64,000 nucleotides of DNA from Arthrobacter sp. ov407 (GTDB taxonomy: Bacteria > Actinomycetota > Actinomycetes > Actinomycetales > Micrococcaceae). The stretch is from contig NZ_FNGD01000003.1 of assembly GCF_900102895.1 (NCBI RefSeq), forward strand, positions 186,001 through 250,000. Direction: 5' to 3'. Made by a program: the position numbers and the translations under genes. Positions 46,748-56,479 of the stretch are shown in pieces. Each line of letters opens with the position of its first letter. Position 1 is the first letter of the stretch. The notes under the pieces were generated by a model, which worked only from the letters and a program-made list of their open reading frames with translations, was not told the origin of the DNA and ran no database searches.

Positions 46748-48382
46748 TTAGCTTTCAGTGGAGGATGCTGCCTGGCCGGCAAGGGACGTGACGAGCTCCT
46801 GGAGCTGCTTCACACCCGCGGCGCGGTCAGTCAGGTGCAGGCGGAGGACCGGACGGCCGTGCTCGGACAGGACCTGGGCATCCCCTGCGGCCTGCGCCGA
46901 GATCAGCTCGCCGAACGTAAACGGCCGGTCCGGGATGGCGAGGTCCGTCGCGGAAGCGGCCGTGACCTGCAGGAAGACGCCGATCGCGGGTCCGCCCTTG
47001 TGGAACTGGCCCGTGGAGTGCAGGAACCGCGGGCCCCAGCCGAACGTGACAGGGCGCCCGCTGACAGCGGCCAGTTCGTCCCGGACACCTTCGAGGCTGT
47101 CGTAGGCGAGCCGGTCGAAATAGGCCTGGACGCTCAGGTAGCTGTCCGGGCCGAGTTCGGCGAGCAGGGCGCTGACGGCCTCTGCAGCCGTGCTGGCGTC
47201 GCCGAGCCATTGCCCGCCGCGGACCTCGATGGCGCCGTCGGTGAAGTTCGCCGGCGTCGGCTCCGGCTGGGCGTCCAGCAGGCCGCGTGCGGCGATCTTG
47301 GCCGCCTCGACGTCGGGCTGGTCGAAGGGGTTGATGCCCAGCAGGCGGCCGGCCACGGCGGTGGCGAACTCCCACACCATCATCTGAGTGGCCAGTCCGC
47401 CGGCAATGGCGACCTCGTTCTCACCGAGTTGCACGTCGGCGTCAGCCGCGACGAGCCGGACGACGAGGACATCGGCAGCGCCAAGGGTAGCTTCCGGGGA
47501 GGCAGGACCCGCGACGACCGGCAGGACGCCGGTGCCGAGCTTGCCGGTGGATTCGGCGATGAGCTGTTCGGCCCAGTCGGCGAAGCCCACGATCCCGGAA
47601 CCGTCCTCCGCGATGACGATCTTGTTGCGCAGCGGGTTGGTGCCGCCCAGGGCGGTGCCGAGGGCGAGGCCGATGTTGTCCTCCGAGTCCTCATTGAGGA
47701 TCTCGGCTGCTTCTTCCGCTTCGTCCAGGAAAGCCTGGATGTCCACGCCGGCCAGCCCGCAGGGGACCAGGCCGAAGGCGGTCAGGGCCGAGAAACGGCC
47801 GCCGACGTTGGGGTCGGCGTTGAAGACGGCGCGGTAGCCGGCCTCCCGTGAGGCTTTGTCCAGCGGCGAACCCGGGTCTGTGACGATGATGATGCGGGTC
47901 TTCGCGTCGATGCCGGCATCGGTGAAGGCCTGCTCGAAGATCCGGCGCTGGGAATCGGTCTCCACGGTGGAGCCGGACTTGGAGGAAACGACGATGGCCG
48001 TTTCGGCCAGACGGTCCGCCAATGCGGCACTGACCTGCTCGGGGTCGGTGCTGTCAAGAACAGTCAGCTCGACGCCAGCGGTGCCTGCGATGACTTCAGG
48101 CGCCAGCGAGGAGCCGCCCATGCCGCAGAGGACGATCCGCGTAACGCCCTCGGCCTTCAGCGCATCGCGAAGTTCAAGAATGTCGCCGACCAGCGGCTGG
48201 GAGACGGTAGCCGCCTCGACCCAGCCCAGCCGGACAGCTGATTCCTGCTCTGCGTCCGGACCCCAGAGGGTGTGGTCCTTCGCGAAGATCCGGGTAGCAA
48301 TGCGGTCCTCCAGCAGTGCCGGAAGGTGCTGCTCATGTGCCTGGCGGGCTGCGCCGGTGGCGTCGTAGCTGAGTGTGCTCAT
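46748..48382 (-). CDS. pgi: Glucose-6-phosphate isomerase
   Basis: A 544-residue isomerase between glucose 6-phosphate and fructose 6-phosphate, of the type often annotated in actinobacteria as the isomerase part of transaldolase/isomerase fusions. The two SIS-type phosphosugar-binding halves are visible (GMGGSSLAPEVIAG near 89-102; SKSGSTVETDSQRR near 134-147). It lies between tal and zwf, six bases after tal. Mycobacterium and Corynebacterium lack pgi at this place as I remember, so the operon here joins glycolysis entry to the pentose-phosphate pathway. Confidence 0.92.
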   Translation of the reverse strand: MSTLSYDATGAARQAHEQHLPALLEDRIATRIFAKDHTLWGPDAEQESAVRLGWVEAATVSQPLVGDILELRDALKAEGVTRIVLCGMGGSSLAPEVIAGTAGVELTVLDSTDPEQVSAALADRLAETAIVVSSKSGSTVETDSQRRIFEQAFTDAGIDAKTRIIIVTDPGSPLDKASREAGYRAVFNADPNVGGRFSALTAFGLVPCGLAGVDIQAFLDEAEEAAEILNEDSEDNIGLALGTALGGTNPLRNKIVIAEDGSGIVGFADWAEQLIAESTGKLGTGVLPVVAGPASPEATLGAADVLVVRLVAADADVQLGENEVAIAGGLATQMMVWEFATAVAGRLLGINPFDQPDVEAAKIAARGLLDAQPEPTPANFTDGAIEVRGGQWLGDASTAAEAVSALLAELGPDSYLSVQAYFDRLAYDSLEGVRDELAAVSGRPVTFGWGPRFLHSTGQFHKGGPAIGVFLQVTAASATDLAIPDRPFTFGELISAQAAGDAQVLSEHGRPVLRLHLTDRAAGVKQLQELVTSLAGQAASSTES

Positions 48383-48388
48383 GGTGGG

Positions 48389-49504
48389 TTAGGAAGCCTT
48401 CCGTGCAGAGGCCAGGGCGCCTTCGACGTCACCCAGCAGTTCCTTCCAGCTGGCCACGAACTTGTCCAGGCCTTCGGATTCGAGCAGTGCGACGACCTCG
48501 TTGTAGGAAATCCCCAGTGCGTCGAGGGAGTTCAGTGTGGCGTTGGCGTCGTCGTAGCCGCGGGTGACGGTGTCGCCCGTGACGGTGCCGTGGTCGAACG
48601 TGGCGTCGAGGGTCTTCTCCGGCATGGTGTTCACCACGCCGGGGGCGACGAGTTCCGTGACGTACAGGGTGTCCGGGTAGGCCGGGTCCTTCACACCGGT
48701 GGAGGCCCAGAGCGGGCGCTGCGGCAGGGCGCCGGCCCCGGCCAGGAGGGCCCAGCGTTCGGTGGAGAAGAGCTCTTCGTAGACCTGGTAAGCCAAGCGG
48801 GCGTTGGCCAGGCCGGCCTTGCCCTTGAGTGCCTTGGCTTCGTCGGTGCCGATGGCGTTAAGTCGCTTGTCGATTTCGGCATCGACGCGGGAGACGAAGA
48901 AGGACGCGACCGAGTGGATCTTGGACAGGTCGTGGCCGTTGTCCTTGGCCTGCTCGAGGCCGGACTGGAAGGCGTTGATCACGGCGCGGTAGCGTTCCAG
49001 CGAGAAGATCAGGGTCACGTTGACGCTGATGCCCTCGGCCAGGGTGGCCGTGATGGCTTCGAGGCCTTCGAGGGTTGCCGGGATCTTGATCAGGACGTTG
49101 TCCTTGTTGACCTTCTTGTAGAGGTGCTTGGCCTCGGCGATGGTGCCGGCGGTGTCCCAGGCCAGGCGGGGGTCCACCTCGATGGAGACGCGGCCGTCGA
49201 CACCCTTGGTAGCCGCGGCGACGGGGGCGAACAGGTCGCAGGCGTCGGCCACGTCGGTGGTGGTGATTTCGAAGACGGTCTCTTCAACGGTGGCGCCGGC
49301 GGCGGCCTGGGTGGCGATGACGGCGTCGTAGTCGTGGCCGGCGGTGATGGCGGCGTGGAAGATAGACGGGTTGGTGGTGACGCCAACGACGTTCTTCTCT
49401 TCGATGAGCTTGCGCAGGGTACCGGTCTGCAGGCGGCCGCGGGAGAGGTCATCGAGCCAGATCGAGACGCCGGCGTCGGAGAGCTGCTGGGTGGGGGTAG
49501 TCAT
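48389..49504 (-). CDS. tal: Transaldolase
   Basis: A 371-residue enzyme moving a three-carbon unit between sugar phosphates. The Schiff-base lysine is in NVLIKIPAT (about 135-143), with VTTNPSIFH (about 37-45) and [11 protein letters not shown] (about 161-171) as further family blocks. The ATG at 49504 has AGGAG eight bases upstream; the longer upstream frame is a shadow of tkt. It is followed six bases later by pgi. An 11-bp hairpin separates it from tkt. Confidence 0.96.
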   Translation of the reverse strand: MTTPTQQLSDAGVSIWLDDLSRGRLQTGTLRKLIEEKNVVGVTTNPSIFHAAITAGHDYDAVIATQAAAGATVEETVFEITTTDVADACDLFAPVAAATKGVDGRVSIEVDPRLAWDTAGTIAEAKHLYKKVNKDNVLIKIPATLEGLEAITATLAEGISVNVTLIFSLERYRAVINAFQSGLEQAKDNGHDLSKIHSVASFFVSRVDAEIDKRLNAIGTDEAKALKGKAGLANARLAYQVYEELFSTERWALLAGAGALPQRPLWASTGVKDPAYPDTLYVTELVAPGVVNTMPEKTLDATFDHGTVTGDTVTRGYDDANATLNSLDALGISYNEVVALLESEGLDKFVASWKELLGDVEGALASARKAS

Positions 49505-49526
49505 GTCATAACTCCTGGAAATCATG

Positions 49527-49556
49527 GGTTCCGGGGGTACAGGGTCCCCCGGAACC
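49527..49556 (-). promoter_or_regulatory. Intercistronic hairpin between tkt and tal
   Basis: A perfect 11-bp stem (49527-49537 with 49546-49556) with an eight-base loop fills the 62-base gap in the operon. It may be a partial terminator, or a processing or stability point setting the tkt to tal ratio. Confidence 0.6.
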
Positions 49557-49566
49557 GGGTGGTGGA

Positions 49567-51693
49567 TCAGTTTGTGAGGCCGGCCAGGGATTCCTTGGCG
49601 GCGGCGGCGACTGCTTCTGCCGTGATGCCGAATTCCTGGAAGAGGCGCTTGTAGTCGGCGGACGCGCCGAAGTGCTCCAACGAGATAGAACGGCCGGCGT
49701 CGCCGACGAATTCCTTCCAGCCCAGGGCCAGTCCGGCTTCGACCGAAACGCGTGCCTTCACGGCAGGGGGCAGCACGGTGTCGCGGTAGGCGGCGTCCTG
49801 CTTGTTGAACCACTCCACGCAGGGCATCGACACCACGCGGGTGGGGATGCCCTCGGCCTGCAGGGCTTCGCGGGCGTTGACGGCGAGCTGGACCTCGGAG
49901 CCGGTGCCGATCAGGATGACCCGGGCTTCGACGGTGCTGCCGTCGCTGGATGCCTCGGCCAGTACGTAGCCGCCCTTTTCGACGCCGGCGGTGGAGCCGA
50001 AGGTGTCGCCGTCGGCCGCGCCCGCGCCGCGGTCCCAGGTGGGGATGTTCTGCCGGGTCAGGACGATCCCGGCCGGGTTTTCGTGGTTTTCCAGCATGGC
50101 CTTCCAGGCCGCGGCGACCTCGTTCGCATCTCCCGGGCGGACGACGTCCAGGCCCGGGATGGCGCGCAGGGACGCGAGCTGCTCGACGGGCTGGTGCGTG
50201 GGGCCGTCCTCGCCCAGGCCGATCGAGTCGTGCGTCCAGACATACAGCGACGGCACACCCATGAGGGCGCCGAGCCGGATCGCGGGGCGCTGGTAGTCGG
50301 AGAAGATCAGGAACGTGCCGGAGAACGCCCGGGTCCGCCCGTGCAGGGAGATGCCGTTCACGATCGACGCGGCGGCGTGCTCGCGGATGCCGAAGTGCAG
50401 CACCCGGCCGTAGGGGTTGCCCTTCCACGCCGCGGTGGACCGGGACGTGGGGATGAACGAGGGCGAGCCTTCGATCGTGGTGTTGTTCGACTCCGCGAGG
50501 TCCGCGGAGCCGCCCCAGAGTTCGGGCATGACCGGGCCGATCGCGTTCAGGACCTTCCCGGACGCGGCCCGGGTGGAGACGTCCTTGCCGGCTTCGAAGA
50601 CCGGCAGGGCGGCCTCGAACTCGCCCGGGAGCTTCTTGGCCTCGACGCGTTCCAGCAGGGCTGCGGCCTCGGGGTTGGCCGCCTGCCACGCCTCGAACGA
50701 GGCCTGCCAGTCGGTGCGGGCGGCAGCGCCGCGCTCCTGAACGGACCGGGCGTGGTCCAGGACGTCCTCGTCGACCTGGAAGGCGCGTTCCGGGTCGAAG
50801 CCCAGGACCTTCTTCAGGGCCGCGACTTCCTCCGCGCCCAGGGCCGAGCCGTGGATCTTGCCGGTGTTCTGCTTCTTCGGCGCCGGGTACCCGATGATGG
50901 TGCGCAGCGAGATGATGGAGGGCTTGCCGGTTTCGGCCTTCGCGGCGAGCAGCGCGGCGTGCAGTTCCTGGACGTCTTCGACGTATTCGCCGGTCCGGGT
51001 CCAGTCGACCCGCTGGGTGTGCCAGCCGTAGGCCGCGTAGCGGGCCAGGACGTCCTCGGTGAACGCCACATCGGTGTCGTCCTCGATCGAGATGTGGTTC
51101 TCGTCGTAGATCACCACGAGGTTGCCGAGTTCCTGGTGTCCGGCGAGTGAGGACGCCTCGGAGGTCACGCCTTCCTGCAGGTCGCCGTCGGAGGCGATCA
51201 CCCAGATGGTGTGGTCGAACGGGCTCGTGCCGGCGGGAGCGTCGGCGTCGAACAGGCCGCGCATCCGGCGCTGGGAAAACGCGAACCCGACCGCGGACGC
51301 CAGGCCCTGGCCCAGTGGGCCGGTGGTGATCTCCACACCCTTGGTGTGCTTGTATTCCGGGTGGCCCGGGGTCAGCGAGCCCCAGGTCCGCAGCGCCTCC
51401 AGGTCCTTCAGCTGCAGTCCGTAGCCGGAGAGGAACAGCTGGATGTAGAGGGTCAGGGACGTGTGCCCCGGGGACAGGACGAACCGGTCACGGCCCAGCC
51501 AGTCCGGGTTCGCCGGATCATGGCGCATCAGCTTCTGGAACAACAAGTACGCGGCCGGGGCCAGACTCATTGCCGTCCCGGGGTGGCCGTTTCCGACCTT
51601 CTCCACCGCATCCGCGGCCAGCACCCGGACCGTGTCCACCGCACGCTGGTCCAAGGTAGTCCATGACAGTTCTTGCTCTTCCAAATGTGGCAC
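49567..51693 (-). CDS. tkt: Transketolase
   Basis: A 708-residue thiamine diphosphate enzyme moving two-carbon units in the pentose-phosphate pathway. Family blocks are [17 protein letters not shown] (about 31-47), the cofactor motif [14 protein letters not shown] with [11 protein letters not shown] (about 160-200), and [19 protein letters not shown] (about 475-493). I prefer the GTG at 51693 because the family start ([17 protein letters not shown]) comes just after it. An in-frame ATG at 51813 would add 40 residues and cannot be ruled out. It is first in the six-gene operon. Confidence 0.95.
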   Translation of the reverse strand: MPHLEEQELSWTTLDQRAVDTVRVLAADAVEKVGNGHPGTAMSLAPAAYLLFQKLMRHDPANPDWLGRDRFVLSPGHTSLTLYIQLFLSGYGLQLKDLEALRTWGSLTPGHPEYKHTKGVEITTGPLGQGLASAVGFAFSQRRMRGLFDADAPAGTSPFDHTIWVIASDGDLQEGVTSEASSLAGHQELGNLVVIYDENHISIEDDTDVAFTEDVLARYAAYGWHTQRVDWTRTGEYVEDVQELHAALLAAKAETGKPSIISLRTIIGYPAPKKQNTGKIHGSALGAEEVAALKKVLGFDPERAFQVDEDVLDHARSVQERGAAARTDWQASFEAWQAANPEAAALLERVEAKKLPGEFEAALPVFEAGKDVSTRAASGKVLNAIGPVMPELWGGSADLAESNNTTIEGSPSFIPTSRSTAAWKGNPYGRVLHFGIREHAAASIVNGISLHGRTRAFSGTFLIFSDYQRPAIRLGALMGVPSLYVWTHDSIGLGEDGPTHQPVEQLASLRAIPGLDVVRPGDANEVAAAWKAMLENHENPAGIVLTRQNIPTWDRGAGAADGDTFGSTAGVEKGGYVLAEASSDGSTVEARVILIGTGSEVQLAVNAREALQAEGIPTRVVSMPCVEWFNKQDAAYRDTVLPPAVKARVSVEAGLALGWKEFVGDAGRSISLEHFGASADYKRLFQEFGITAEAVAAAAKESLAGLTN

Positions 51694-51885
51694 GAAAACC
51701 GGGCCCCTCTCTGTGCTGACGGCCAGCGGTACGCTCTTTTCCCGCCCCGGGCACAGTTCGGTGCCCGCTGCGGTTCGTACCAGCCGTTCACCATCGAAAC
51801 GTTGATCTATCATTCAGACGCAGATGCAGAGCCGCCTGTTCCGGCAATTGCCTGTAGGCGTGCCCGTGTGCGCTGATCTAAAGAC

Positions 51886-51914
51886 AGCCTAGTCCCATTC
51901 CACTTTGTGGTCAG
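51886..51914 (-). promoter_or_regulatory. Promoter of the tkt operon
   Basis: On the minus strand CTGACC (51914-51909) and TAGGCT (51891-51886) are 17 bases apart, a near-consensus housekeeping promoter. The message would begin near 51880, before both possible tkt start codons. Confidence 0.6.
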
Positions 51915-51980
51915 CGTATATCTCACCAATTGGACCGGATTTCGCTTATATGAATCACCGTGCGCCGTTGCGCCGGTGAG

Positions 51981-51998
51981 CCGGCGTTAACACGCCGG
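51981..51998. repeat. Palindrome between divergent promoters
   Basis: CCGGCGT-TAAC-ACGCCGG is a perfect 7-bp inverted repeat between the tkt and ctaB promoters. It could be an operator or a hairpin. Confidence 0.4.
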
Positions 51999-52145
51999 AA
52001 TCACGGACCCTGCCCGGCGGCCCGGTTGCCCGGAGCTCCACGGTATGATGGGTGGTGGCCTTCGACTGGGGCAAGACACGGGCGTGCGCCGAGCGCGGAG
52101 CCCGGTCTGCAGCCAAGCGCATTGCGAAATCCACCCGGGGCTGCC

Positions 52146-52191
52146 CAGCCAGACAGAACTGCACAGCCAGACAGACCCACAGCCAGACAGA
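52146..52191 (+). repeat. Three CAGCCAGACAGA repeats in the ctaB leader
   Basis: Exact copies lie at 52146-52157, 52164-52175 and 52180-52191, with periods of 18 and 16 bases. They end 17 bases before the ctaB GTG. Confidence 0.7.
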
Positions 52192-52208
52192 ACAGAGTGA
52201 CTGCCACC

Positions 52209-53159
52209 GTGAGCACAACTAATACGCCGCTGAACGCCTCCCCGGCCTCGGGAAGAATGGGCTTCGGCCGCAAAGCCAAGGCCTACCTGGCGCTCACGAA
52301 ACCCCGCGTCATCGAGCTCCTGCTCGTCAGCACGCTGCCCACCATGATCTATGCCGAACGCGGCTTCCCGTCGATCGGCCTGATCCTGGCGACGCTTGTG
52401 GGAGGGGCATTCGCGGCTGGCTCAGCAGGCGCCTTCAATTGCTATATCGACCGCGACATCGACAAGCTCATGCACCGCACGGAGAACCGGCCGCTGGTCA
52501 CCGGTGAGGTTACGCCTCGCGAAGCACTGGTCTTCTCCTGGCTGCTCGGCGCGGCGGCGATTGCCATCCTCTGGTTCGGGGCCAACCCGCTCTCCGCGTG
52601 GCTGGGACTCGGCGCCATCGTCTTCTACGTGGTCATCTACACCATGATCCTCAAACGACGCACGGCCCAGAACATTGTTTGGGGCGGCGCTGCCGGGTGC
52701 TTCCCGGTGCTGATCGCCTGGGCCGCCGTCACCAACACCGTTGAGTGGCCCGCCGTCGTGCTGTTCATGGTGATCTTCCTCTGGACCCCGCCGCACTACT
52801 GGCCGCTGTCGATGCGTTACGGCGAGGACTACCGGAACGCCAATGTGCCCATGCTCGGCGCCATCGCCGGTGCAAAGGTGGTCTCGGTGCAGGTGGTCCT
52901 CTACGCGTGGGCCATGGTGGCGTGTTCGCTGCTGATGATCCCGGCCGGCGGCGCCGGCTGGGTCTACACGGTGACCGCCGTCGCGGCCGGTGCCTGGTTC
53001 CTGTACGAGTCGCACGCCTTGTACAACCGTGCCCAGGCGGGCGACGTCTCCAACAAGGGAGCCATGAAGGTTTTCCACGGCTCAATCAGCTACCTGACGC
53101 TGCTCTTCATTGCCCTGGCCGTCGACCCGTTTGTTGGCTCGGCCATCATGGGCGGCTGA
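52209..53159 (+). CDS. ctaB: Protoheme IX farnesyltransferase
   Basis: A 316-residue membrane prenyltransferase (UbiA superfamily) converting heme B to heme O for cytochrome oxidase. The prenyl-diphosphate motif is [15 protein letters not shown] (about 79-93), and [13 protein letters not shown] (about 203-215) is the second acidic block. About nine hydrophobic helices are seen. The GTG at 52209 is chosen, with a second GTG four codons earlier possible. No strong ribosome site is present. Its partner ctaA is 3.3 kb away on the other strand. Confidence 0.95.
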   Translation: MSTTNTPLNASPASGRMGFGRKAKAYLALTKPRVIELLLVSTLPTMIYAERGFPSIGLILATLVGGAFAAGSAGAFNCYIDRDIDKLMHRTENRPLVTGEVTPREALVFSWLLGAAAIAILWFGANPLSAWLGLGAIVFYVVIYTMILKRRTAQNIVWGGAAGCFPVLIAWAAVTNTVEWPAVVLFMVIFLWTPPHYWPLSMRYGEDYRNANVPMLGAIAGAKVVSVQVVLYAWAMVACSLLMIPAGGAGWVYTVTAVAAGAWFLYESHALYNRAQAGDVSNKGAMKVFHGSISYLTLLFIALAVDPFVGSAIMGG

Positions 53160-53180
53160 GGCCTCCCCGTCCGTTTGTCC

Positions 53181-53211
53181 GACGCTCCCTCACCAGTGGT
53201 GGGGGAGCGTC
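53181..53211 (+). terminator. ctaB terminator
   Basis: GACGCTCCCTCACC (53181-53194) pairs with GGTGGGGGAGCGTC (53198-53211), a 14-bp stem with one G-U pair and an AGT loop, 22 bases after the stop. Confidence 0.82.
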
Positions 53212-53291
53212 AGCTGTATTGACGGGAAGGCCTTTTCGGTCCCGGGGTATCCTTACGAACCAGCCAGGCAACACAATCCCAGGGGGCGCCC

Positions 53292-54254
53292 GTGATCAAC
53301 CGCGGCGATGTACTTCAGGCACAGAGCCGAATCAGCGGCTACGTGCGGCGCACGCCTTTGCTCCGCGGAGGTACCGCTGCGGCTCCGCTCTGGTTCAAAT
53401 GCGAGTTCCTGCAGCACACCGGCGTCTTCAAGGCCCGCGGCGCCTTCAACCGCCAACTTGCCGCCCGGGAGCGCGGTGAACTTGATCCCGGCGTCGGCGT
53501 GGTGGCGGCATCGGGCGGCAACGCGGGTCTGGCCAACGCCTACGCCGCGGCGGCACTCGGCGTTCCGGCGACAGTGTTCGTCCCGGAGAACGCCCCGCGG
53601 GTGAAGGTCGAGCGACTCCTCGCGTACAACGCCACGGTCCGGCAGGTCGGCGACGAGTACGCGGAGGCTTTCGCGGCCGCAACGCAGTACGTGGAGGAAA
53701 GCGGCGCCCTGTTCTGCCACGCGTACGACCAACTCGAAATCGCGGCAGGCGCAGGCACCCTCGCCGAGGAGATTCTCCAGGACGAGCCCGGGATCGACAC
53801 GATCGTCGTCGCCGTCGGCGGCGGCGGACTGTATGCCGGAGTGGCGGCAGCGGCCGAGGGCCGGGCGCGTGTGGTCGCGGTTGAACCCTTCAACATCCCC
53901 ACGCTGCACGCGGCCCTCGACGCCGGCCACCCGGTCGATGTGGCCGTTTCGGGAGTCGCCGTGGATTCCCTGGGTGCCCGGCGGGTGGGTGAGATCGCCT
54001 TCGACATCGCCGCGCGCGTGCCTCCGACCTCGGTGCTGGTGGACGATGCCGCCATCGTCGCCGCCCGGTCACGGTTGTGGAGCGATTACCGGATCCCCGC
54101 CGAATACGGCGCGGCGGTGGCGTTTGCTGCGCTCACGTCAGGGGCGTACACACCCGCCGAAGGGGAGCGCGTGGCCGTGATCGTCTGCGGGGCGAATACC
54201 GATGCGTCCACGCTGGAGAGCCGGCCCGACGCCGGCGAGACAGTTACCGACTAA
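53292..54254 (+). CDS. Serine/threonine dehydratase-like PLP enzyme
   Basis: A 320-residue fold-type II pyridoxal-phosphate enzyme. The lysine that holds PLP is in TGVFKARGAFN (about 42-52), SGGNAGLANAYAA (about 76-88) is the substrate loop, and VGGGGLYAG (about 176-184) is the phosphate loop. It most likely deaminates threonine or serine, or racemises serine; the lack of a C-terminal ACT domain speaks against a feedback-controlled biosynthetic IlvA. AGGGGG precedes the GTG. It converges with the acyltransferase gene, and both stop codons sit in a short tandem repeat. Confidence 0.85.
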   Translation: MINRGDVLQAQSRISGYVRRTPLLRGGTAAAPLWFKCEFLQHTGVFKARGAFNRQLAARERGELDPGVGVVAASGGNAGLANAYAAAALGVPATVFVPENAPRVKVERLLAYNATVRQVGDEYAEAFAAATQYVEESGALFCHAYDQLEIAAGAGTLAEEILQDEPGIDTIVVAVGGGGLYAGVAAAAEGRARVVAVEPFNIPTLHAALDAGHPVDVAVSGVAVDSLGARRVGEIAFDIAARVPPTSVLVDDAAIVAARSRLWSDYRIPAEYGAAVAFAALTSGAYTPAEGERVAVIVCGANTDASTLESRPDAGETVTD

Positions 54255-54290
54255 AACAGCGCCGGCTAAACAGCGCCGACTAACCGTGCC
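54248..54290. repeat. Short tandem repeat spanning two convergent stop codons
   Basis: The pattern (G/C)-CTAAA-ACAGCGCCG recurs at about 51, 66 and 80 past 54200, with a 14-15 base period. It contains the dehydratase TAA (54252-54254) and the acyltransferase stop (54280-54282, minus strand). Confidence 0.55.
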
Positions 54291-55440
54291 GGGAAGCGTT
54301 GCTGCCGGGCCGCCCCCGGTCCGGCTGGTACCGGGCCGAATAGTGCTGGTCGAAGCGGGCGCGCGCGATCCGCCCGAGCCTTTCGACAGTGTGCCAGCTG
54401 ATGACCGCAATGAGCAGGGTCACCACGATGGCCGACACGGCGACGAGCGGCGGCAGATCGGCCGTGGAGCCCCCGTTGAGCCAGAGAATGACGACGTAGT
54501 TCCAGAGGTACGCGGCGTACGACACCGTGCCCAGCATCTGCACCGGGTGTGTCCACTTTGGCATCACCGCGGTGCGGGAAGCAGCCAGTGCGACCAGGAC
54601 GGCTGACGCGGCCATGGCCAGCGGGCCGCCAATGAACATGAAGGCCGGCGTTTCATTGGCCTTCGGGAAGAAGATCAGCGCGGCCAGGATGGCGACGGAA
54701 CCGAGCAGGGCAGCACGCCTGAGCCAGAGGCCGGTGAACCAGCTGAACACATGGACCCTGTACAGCCGCAGGGCCGAACCGATGATCAGGCCCAGGCCCC
54801 ACGTTGTCGGCAGCGCGTAGACCAGAGCGTGAAGTTGCGGGGCCAGGGTCACCATGGCCAGCACACTGGCCGACATGAGCAACAGGGCGACGGCGGCGGA
54901 CCAGCCAACCAGACGTCCCTGGCGGTTGCGCCGCAGGGCGAGCACCAGCAGCGCGGGCCAGATGAGGTAGAACTGTTCTTCCACCGCCAGCGTCCAGAGC
55001 GGTCCGATCGCCATGCTGACGTCGAAAGGCAGGGGCAGGTCTTTGAGGTAGCCAAGGCCGGCGAGGACGGTGTACCCGACGATCCCCTTGGACCGGTCCC
55101 CGAGGACGTCGGTGGCCAATTCGACGATCGCGTACACCCCCAGGAGGGAGATCAGTGCCGGCACCAGACGGAAGGCCCTGTGCGCATAGAAACGGCCGTA
55201 GCGAATTTTCCGGTGCCGTTCGATGTCGCCGACCAGCACGCTGGTGATCAAGTAGCCGCTCAACACGAAGAACGCAATGACACCAACGATGCCGGCGCCT
55301 TGAAATATGCTCGGCCAGGAATGTCCCAGCAGGACGGCGCCAACGGCAGCACCGCGAAGAACGTCCAGGCCGTCCAGCCGTGGGCGCTCTGCAGTATGTT
55401 GGACCGTCTTTGCGGGCCTCTCGCTGACTAGTAACGCCAC
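54280..55440 (-). CDS. Acyltransferase 3 family membrane protein (OafA/YrhL-like)
   Basis: A 386-residue membrane protein with about ten helices that usually adds acetyl or other acyl groups to surface sugars, peptidoglycan or antibiotics. The opening RLDGLDVLRGAAVGAVLLGH (about 21-40) contains the conserved histidine. FFVLSGYLIT (about 58-67) and FYAHRAFRLVPAL (about 84-96) are typical, and EEQFYLIWP is near 154-162. GGAGG lies just before the GTG at 55440. The C-terminus is Arg-rich and polar. There is no sugar gene nearby to name its substrate. Confidence 0.88.
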   Translation of the reverse strand: MALLVSERPAKTVQHTAERPRLDGLDVLRGAAVGAVLLGHSWPSIFQGAGIVGVIAFFVLSGYLITSVLVGDIERHRKIRYGRFYAHRAFRLVPALISLLGVYAIVELATDVLGDRSKGIVGYTVLAGLGYLKDLPLPFDVSMAIGPLWTLAVEEQFYLIWPALLVLALRRNRQGRLVGWSAAVALLLMSASVLAMVTLAPQLHALVYALPTTWGLGLIIGSALRLYRVHVFSWFTGLWLRRAALLGSVAILAALIFFPKANETPAFMFIGGPLAMAASAVLVALAASRTAVMPKWTHPVQMLGTVSYAAYLWNYVVILWLNGGSTADLPPLVAVSAIVVTLLIAVISWHTVERLGRIARARFDQHYSARYQPDRGRPGSNASRHG

Positions 55441-55528
55441 ATATCCTCCGCTTCCTCTATCTGGCCAGTTCCGATTCCAGCTGCATCAAGGCAAAACCGA
55501 GCCGTCCTACTTTCCATGAATGCGATTG

Positions 55529-55547
55529 CGGCGCCAGTTGAGCGCCG
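55529..55547 (-). terminator. Weak hairpin before the acyltransferase gene
   Basis: CGGCGC (55529-55534) and GCGCCG (55542-55547) form a 6-bp stem with a seven-base loop, in the gap after the small membrane protein gene on the minus strand. It may end that transcript. Confidence 0.35.
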
Positions 55548-55720
55548 GCTCTAAGTATTCCCGACGTGGCTGGACGAAACCTGACGCTGGCCCCGGGCCG
55601 CCCGGCAATGGGGCAGACCCACAAGGGGCTACACGACCCAGTATTCCGAATGCCTTCCCCTTTGGACAAGTGACCGATCAGGAACCCGTCCTGGAATGTG
55701 GGGGAAATTTCGCGTCCGGT

Positions 55721-56245
55721 TCAGAGATGGTGGGCCACGAATTCGAGTCCAATCACCAGGAGGCTCAATACAACTTCGGCGAGCATAATGGCGGCCTTGT
55801 GACGCAGAGGAATGTCGAGGCGCCGGATGGCGAGATAGCCGACCACCAGGAGCGTGACGACCAGCACGACGACCGCCCAGCTGAGTGCGGCCGCCGTCGA
55901 CAAGATACCGAGGCCTGCCGCCAGGAGAAGGATCAGCGGCGTGACCAGGACGCTGAGGGCCCCGACACTGATCGCGACCATCTGACGCAGTTCTTCGGGG
56001 GTTGGGAGCGTCGAATGAACCGCCAGGTGGCTCAGGAGGTCGGCGACCAGGATTCCGAGCAGTGACCCGATCACCACGATGCTGAGGGTCGCCGCCGCGG
56101 CCGCGGGTGTCGTCTCGTCGGCGTGGCTGCGAAGCGCCAAGACCACAGCCAAGGTCGTGAAGATGATGTAGACGCGTTCTTTGAGGCTTGCCGCGCGATG
56201 GCGGGCGGACGGTGAAAGGGGCGACGCCGGTTCGATCTCTTGCAT
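55721..56245 (-). CDS. Hypothetical four-helix membrane protein
   Basis: A 174-residue protein with four clear hydrophobic helices (about 24-40, 51-72, 92-120 and 125-173 in two parts). A KERVYIIFTTLAVVLAL segment opens the membrane part, and the acidic/His-containing block HADETTPAAA lies between the first two helices. I know of similar unnamed proteins in Arthrobacter-type genomes but no function. The ATG at 56245 has GAAGG nine bases upstream; a longer start is possible. It stands alone on the minus strand. Confidence 0.7.
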   Translation of the reverse strand: MQEIEPASPLSPSARHRAASLKERVYIIFTTLAVVLALRSHADETTPAAAAATLSIVVIGSLLGILVADLLSHLAVHSTLPTPEELRQMVAISVGALSVLVTPLILLLAAGLGILSTAAALSWAVVVLVVTLLVVGYLAIRRLDIPLRHKAAIMLAEVVLSLLVIGLEFVAHHL

Positions 56246-56374
56246 TTGAGAAGGCCTTCCGGTCGGCGTCACGGGAGTGAACGAAAAGAAGCCACAGCCG
56301 CGACGATCCATATCCATGCCCTCCCATAGTCCTCCCGGTGTTCCCGTCAAGGCCAGCCCGAGGCACATATGACA

Positions 56375-56435
56375 AACGCGGGGTCACCTATGGCCTATCC
56401 GGACGTGCCGGATGGGCCATAAGTGACCCTGCGTT
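56375..56435. terminator. Very long 28-bp hairpin
   Basis: Left arm 56375-56402 and right arm 56408-56435 pair over 28 bp with two G-U pairs and one C-A mismatch around a five-base loop (ACGTG). It lies 44 bases beyond the ctaA stop in the direction of ctaA transcription and upstream of the membrane-protein gene, so it probably terminates ctaA. The length and near-symmetry also fit a dispersed palindromic repeat. Confidence 0.75.
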
Positions 56436-56479
56436 GCTGTGTTGAGAGGGAAGCGCCCGGGGCTGTTCGGGTCGTGGGG

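Larger units (their letters stand above)
51814..52208. other. Divergent tkt/ctaB intergenic region
   Basis: This 395-base gap carries the tkt promoter on the minus strand (51886-51914), a 7-bp palindromic hairpin (51981-51998), a likely ctaB -10 box TATGAT (52044-52049) and three CAGCCAGACAGA repeats (52146-52191) in the ctaB leader. A GC-rich open frame crosses it in phase with ctaB but has no ribosome site and no family match. Confidence 0.65.

Noticed and set aside
48389..50689. 766-residue frame covering tal and part of tkt
   Set aside because: The upstream half is an out-of-frame shadow of tkt; transaldolase homology starts at the ATG at 49504 with AGGAG ahead.
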